Positions 21,329 to 23,474 of a DNA stretch of 23,474 bases are shown here, piece after piece. Made by a program: the position numbers and the translations under genes. This stretch comes from Clostridia bacterium (GTDB lineage Bacteria > Bacillota > Clostridia > Oscillospirales > CAG-272), in assembly GCA_900763885.1 (NCBI GenBank), contig CAAFLY010000312.1:1-23474 (forward strand), read 5' to 3'. The notes below the pieces were generated by a model. It searched no databases, had not been told where the DNA came from, and was given only the letters and a program-made list of their open reading frames with translations. How positions within the stretch are numbered: position 1 is the first letter of the stretch; each line of letters opens with the position of its first letter.

Positions 21329-23474
21329 TTATTTTCGTTCCTGCTTTGCCGCCGCGTCCATGAGCTCCTTTGCCAGTGCGACATCCTTCTGGAACCGCTC
21401 ATCATTCCGCACGCCGTTGAACCATTCCCAGCCGCGCGTCGCCGTCATGCCTTCGTACAGATCCTCCGGATCGCGTCCGAATGCGTAAAAATCGGCGCCA
21501 AAATCCAGAAGCTCACGCGTACCGTCCGGCAGCTCAATCGCGAATTTGCCCTTGATGAGCTTCGCGTTGCCAAACAGAGCCTCGTGGCCGAGTGGGAGAA
21601 GCGTGCCGTCCGGAATGTCGATCCATCTGCGGTAGAGGGAGATCCCCTCCTCCAGCATCCGGTACCCTTCCTCAAGAGGCAGCTCCTCCTTTGCCTCGCC
21701 TGAAGTGAGGATCGCGCCAAAATAGTGGCACGCGCTGGAGAACAGACGGCTCGCGTAAAGCTGCCACCAGCCCTGCGGCACCTCGCCGTCGATTGCCAAA
21801 GACCGCAATGCGTCGAGCCTCATCTTGTCCCGTATCCAGATCCGGTATGGATCGGATTCATAGACCGGATACGAGATCATATGGGCGAAGATATGAAGCA
21901 TATTCACCTGACGGCGCAAATGTGCATCCACGTCGGAGAGCATTTCTGCACGCTGTTCCCGTTCAATACTGCCGAACCGCGTGACCCGGATCGGCTCCTC
22001 AATGCCGCAGCGGTCGGAGAGGAGGATGAGATCGCCCGAATCCGCCGTCATGCAGTGGAACTTCGACCAGGCGACCATACCGTCCGTGAGATCTATGGCG
22101 GTGTAGGTGCGCTCCATCCCGGAGAAGAACGGCATGTATCCCTCGCCGACCCCTGTGTATGCCGTCAGCTCATAGGTCACGGTGCACGTGTCGTCCGCAT
22201 AGGGATTGGTGACCGAGAGAATGCCGATCCCGGGAGCCAGAATGTATGTACGCGTACCGTTGGCATAATCGTATCCCGACTGGAACCCGGTCATTGTCAC
22301 GGTCAGCCGCTTGCAGTCCGCGAAGGTCCCGGCGCGCACCGTGTATTCGTCGATGTCCTCCGTGGTGATCACTGCGCACACCGGATCGCCCCAGCGCATA
22401 TACTTCCGCGTGCGGCTGCCGGGGGATTCCCACTCCTCGTCCCATACGCATTCGTCGTCTGCATTCGAGAGCAGCTCGAAAATGCCGTTCATCAGAAGCG
22501 CTTCGCTGGGTCCTTCGCGGTCACTCTTCCATTCAAACGACCGGCGGAAATCCCGGTTGATCCACGTTTTTCCTTTGTCCTTGTAGAGGGATACAAAGTC
22601 AAAGAAATTCCACCTGCCGATGGGCAGAGCCATGTTGTCCTTATTCTCCGGGAGTCCGTTCCGACAGCTCTGGATCCGGCGGAGAACGTCGTTGGCGGAG
22701 GCGGCATAGGCGATTTCAAACGGTGTTTTCGCGAGCTCCTCGGCACGGCGCATGGTCTCCGACTGATCCACCTGGTACTCCATACCCTGATTGTAATCAC
22801 AATACGCATTGCGCGCTTTTGCCATTGTGTCATAAAAGTCGTTTGTATCGTACCCAAGTCTGCGGTATTCGCGGCGCATGGTGACGTTCGCCCGTTCCGT
22901 ATCCGCGTACGCTACGGTATACGTGCAGAAATGGCAGAGCATCTCCGGATTGTACCCGCCGTCATAGGTCCAGCGGTTCCCGGCAGCGAGGGGTAAAAGT
23001 CCCGTTCCGCCGCGGATATGGTATTCCGAGAGCTGGCGCGTATCCGTGAATCCGGCGACGGTGTACTCCTGCCGCACAATGCCCACGCCGTCGCGGAGCC
23101 ATGTCCGCACGCGCGCTTCCCGGTTTTCCTTTTCCCAGAGAGAGCAGTTTTCAAACGTGCCGCAGGGCGTTTCCACCGTTTCGCTGTCCGACACGTGGGT
23201 CAGTCTGGTATCTGTGGAGCTGTACCACGTTTCCCCGACGGCGAGATCGGGTTTTGTGAGGTAGTGGTCGCAGCCTGATGCCATATTGCGGAACAGATAA
23301 TCCGCTTCTATGCTGACGGAGTTGAGTTGTCCTGTTTCGTTCAGGATTTGACGCCACATGCGCCATATGCCGTCCCGCAGGAAAAGCTCTGTGTTGCTCG
23401 CCGTAGTGCGATATGCTTTGTCGCTCTCGTCCTTGTATTTTTCCTCCCACGCGTTTTCCATATCGAGCACTACC
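21329..23474 (-). CDS. Large protein of unknown function with an internal duplication (5'-partial)
   Basis: At least 713 residues remain open to the window edge, so the N-terminus is probably missing. An ATG near 23461 is possible but lacks visible upstream context. I do not recognise a named family. Two repeated units can be seen: C-G-T-F-E-N-C followed by D-G-V-G-I-V (103-132) and A-G-T-F-A-D-C followed by A-P-G-I-G-I-L (380-418). Each is followed about 25-30 residues later by G-L-L-P-L-A-A-G-N-R-W-T-Y (157-169) or G-Y-M-P-F-F-S-G-M-E-R-T-Y (444-456). The G-T-F-x-x-C ... P-G-(V/I)-G pattern is common in beta-rich domains of surface lipoproteins of unknown role. The C-terminal third is helical and tryptophan-rich with no membrane segment. 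A signal peptide cannot be judged because the start is not visible. Confidence 0.75.
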   Translation of the reverse strand, partial: VVLDMENAWEEKYKDESDKAYRTTASNTELFLRDGIWRMWRQILNETGQLNSVSIEADYLFRNMASGCDHYLTKPDLAVGETWYSSTDTRLTHVSDSETVETPCGTFENCSLWEKENREARVRTWLRDGVGIVRQEYTVAGFTDTRQLSEYHIRGGTGLLPLAAGNRWTYDGGYNPEMLCHFCTYTVAYADTERANVTMRREYRRLGYDTNDFYDTMAKARNAYCDYNQGMEYQVDQSETMRRAEELAKTPFEIAYAASANDVLRRIQSCRNGLPENKDNMALPIGRWNFFDFVSLYKDKGKTWINRDFRRSFEWKSDREGPSEALLMNGIFELLSNADDECVWDEEWESPGSRTRKYMRWGDPVCAVITTEDIDEYTVRAGTFADCKRLTVTMTGFQSGYDYANGTRTYILAPGIGILSVTNPYADDTCTVTYELTAYTGVGEGYMPFFSGMERTYTAIDLTDGMVAWSKFHCMTADSGDLILLSDRCGIEEPIRVTRFGSIEREQRAEMLSDVDAHLRRQVNMLHIFAHMISYPVYESDPYRIWIRDKMRLDALRSLAIDGEVPQGWWQLYASRLFSSACHYFGAILTSGEAKEELPLEEGYRMLEEGISLYRRWIDIPDGTLLPLGHEALFGNAKLIKGKFAIELPDGTRELLDFGADFYAFGRDPEDLYEGMTATRGWEWFNGVRNDERFQKDVALAKELMDAAAKQERK

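Noticed and set aside
1..23474. CRISPR array, tRNA/rRNA genes, transposases, prophage or defence genes
   Set aside because: No regularly spaced repeats, no cloverleaf or rRNA-like stretches and no recognisable mobile or defence proteins were found on either strand by reading.

Overview
The window is a stretch of a G+C-rich (about 60%) Gram-positive-type bacterial chromosome, most likely an anaerobic gut-type clostridium (Clostridia, Oscillospiraceae-like). The support is strong GGAGG-type ribosome binding sites throughout, a long single-chain clostridial-type PurL carrying its own glutaminase, a PurF with the Bacillus/clostridial cysteine set, a ZTP riboswitch, and a purine operon in which the usual fused PurH is replaced by separate IMP cyclohydrolase and AICAR transformylase genes. 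Placement is inferred from gene content only. No rRNA, tRNA, CRISPR array, transposase or phage gene was seen.

Layout. (a) 1-934, plus strand: two small GNAT acetyltransferases, the first AT-rich and cut by the window edge, ending in a strong terminator. (b) 1056-9769, minus strand: nine co-directional genes. Read in transcription order, the first block is LarA-like nickel racemase/epimerase, PHP phosphoesterase, 6-phosphogluconate dehydrogenase and PfkB sugar(-acid) kinase, under a near-consensus promoter with a palindrome on its -10 box. After a 176-nt gap holding a dispersed repeat and a hairpin comes a second block: DMT transporter, acyltransferase, D-2-hydroxyacid dehydrogenase and a hypothetical beta-rich protein. 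A short, probably decayed XRE regulator follows. (c) 9770-10368: divergent control region with a long imperfect palindrome, a consensus promoter and a ZTP riboswitch leader. (d) 10369-21260, plus strand: purE, purF, purM, purN, IMP cyclohydrolase (PurO type), AICAR transformylase, purD and purL. (e) 21329-end, minus strand: a large protein of unknown function with an internal duplication, cut by the window edge and converging on purL at a shared terminator.

How the parts work together. The purine genes encode most de novo steps from PRPP to IMP: PurF, PurD, PurN, PurL, PurM, PurE, AICAR transformylase and IMP cyclohydrolase. purC, purB and purK are not in the window. The ZTP riboswitch senses Z nucleotides, which build up when 10-formyl-THF is short. 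It sits upstream of the operon that encodes the enzyme consuming ZMP, so the feedback is direct. The LarA-like/gnd/PfkB cluster looks like a sugar-acid route in which a 2-hydroxy acid such as mannonate or gluconate is epimerised, phosphorylated and oxidatively decarboxylated. This is inference and is the most interesting functional proposal here.
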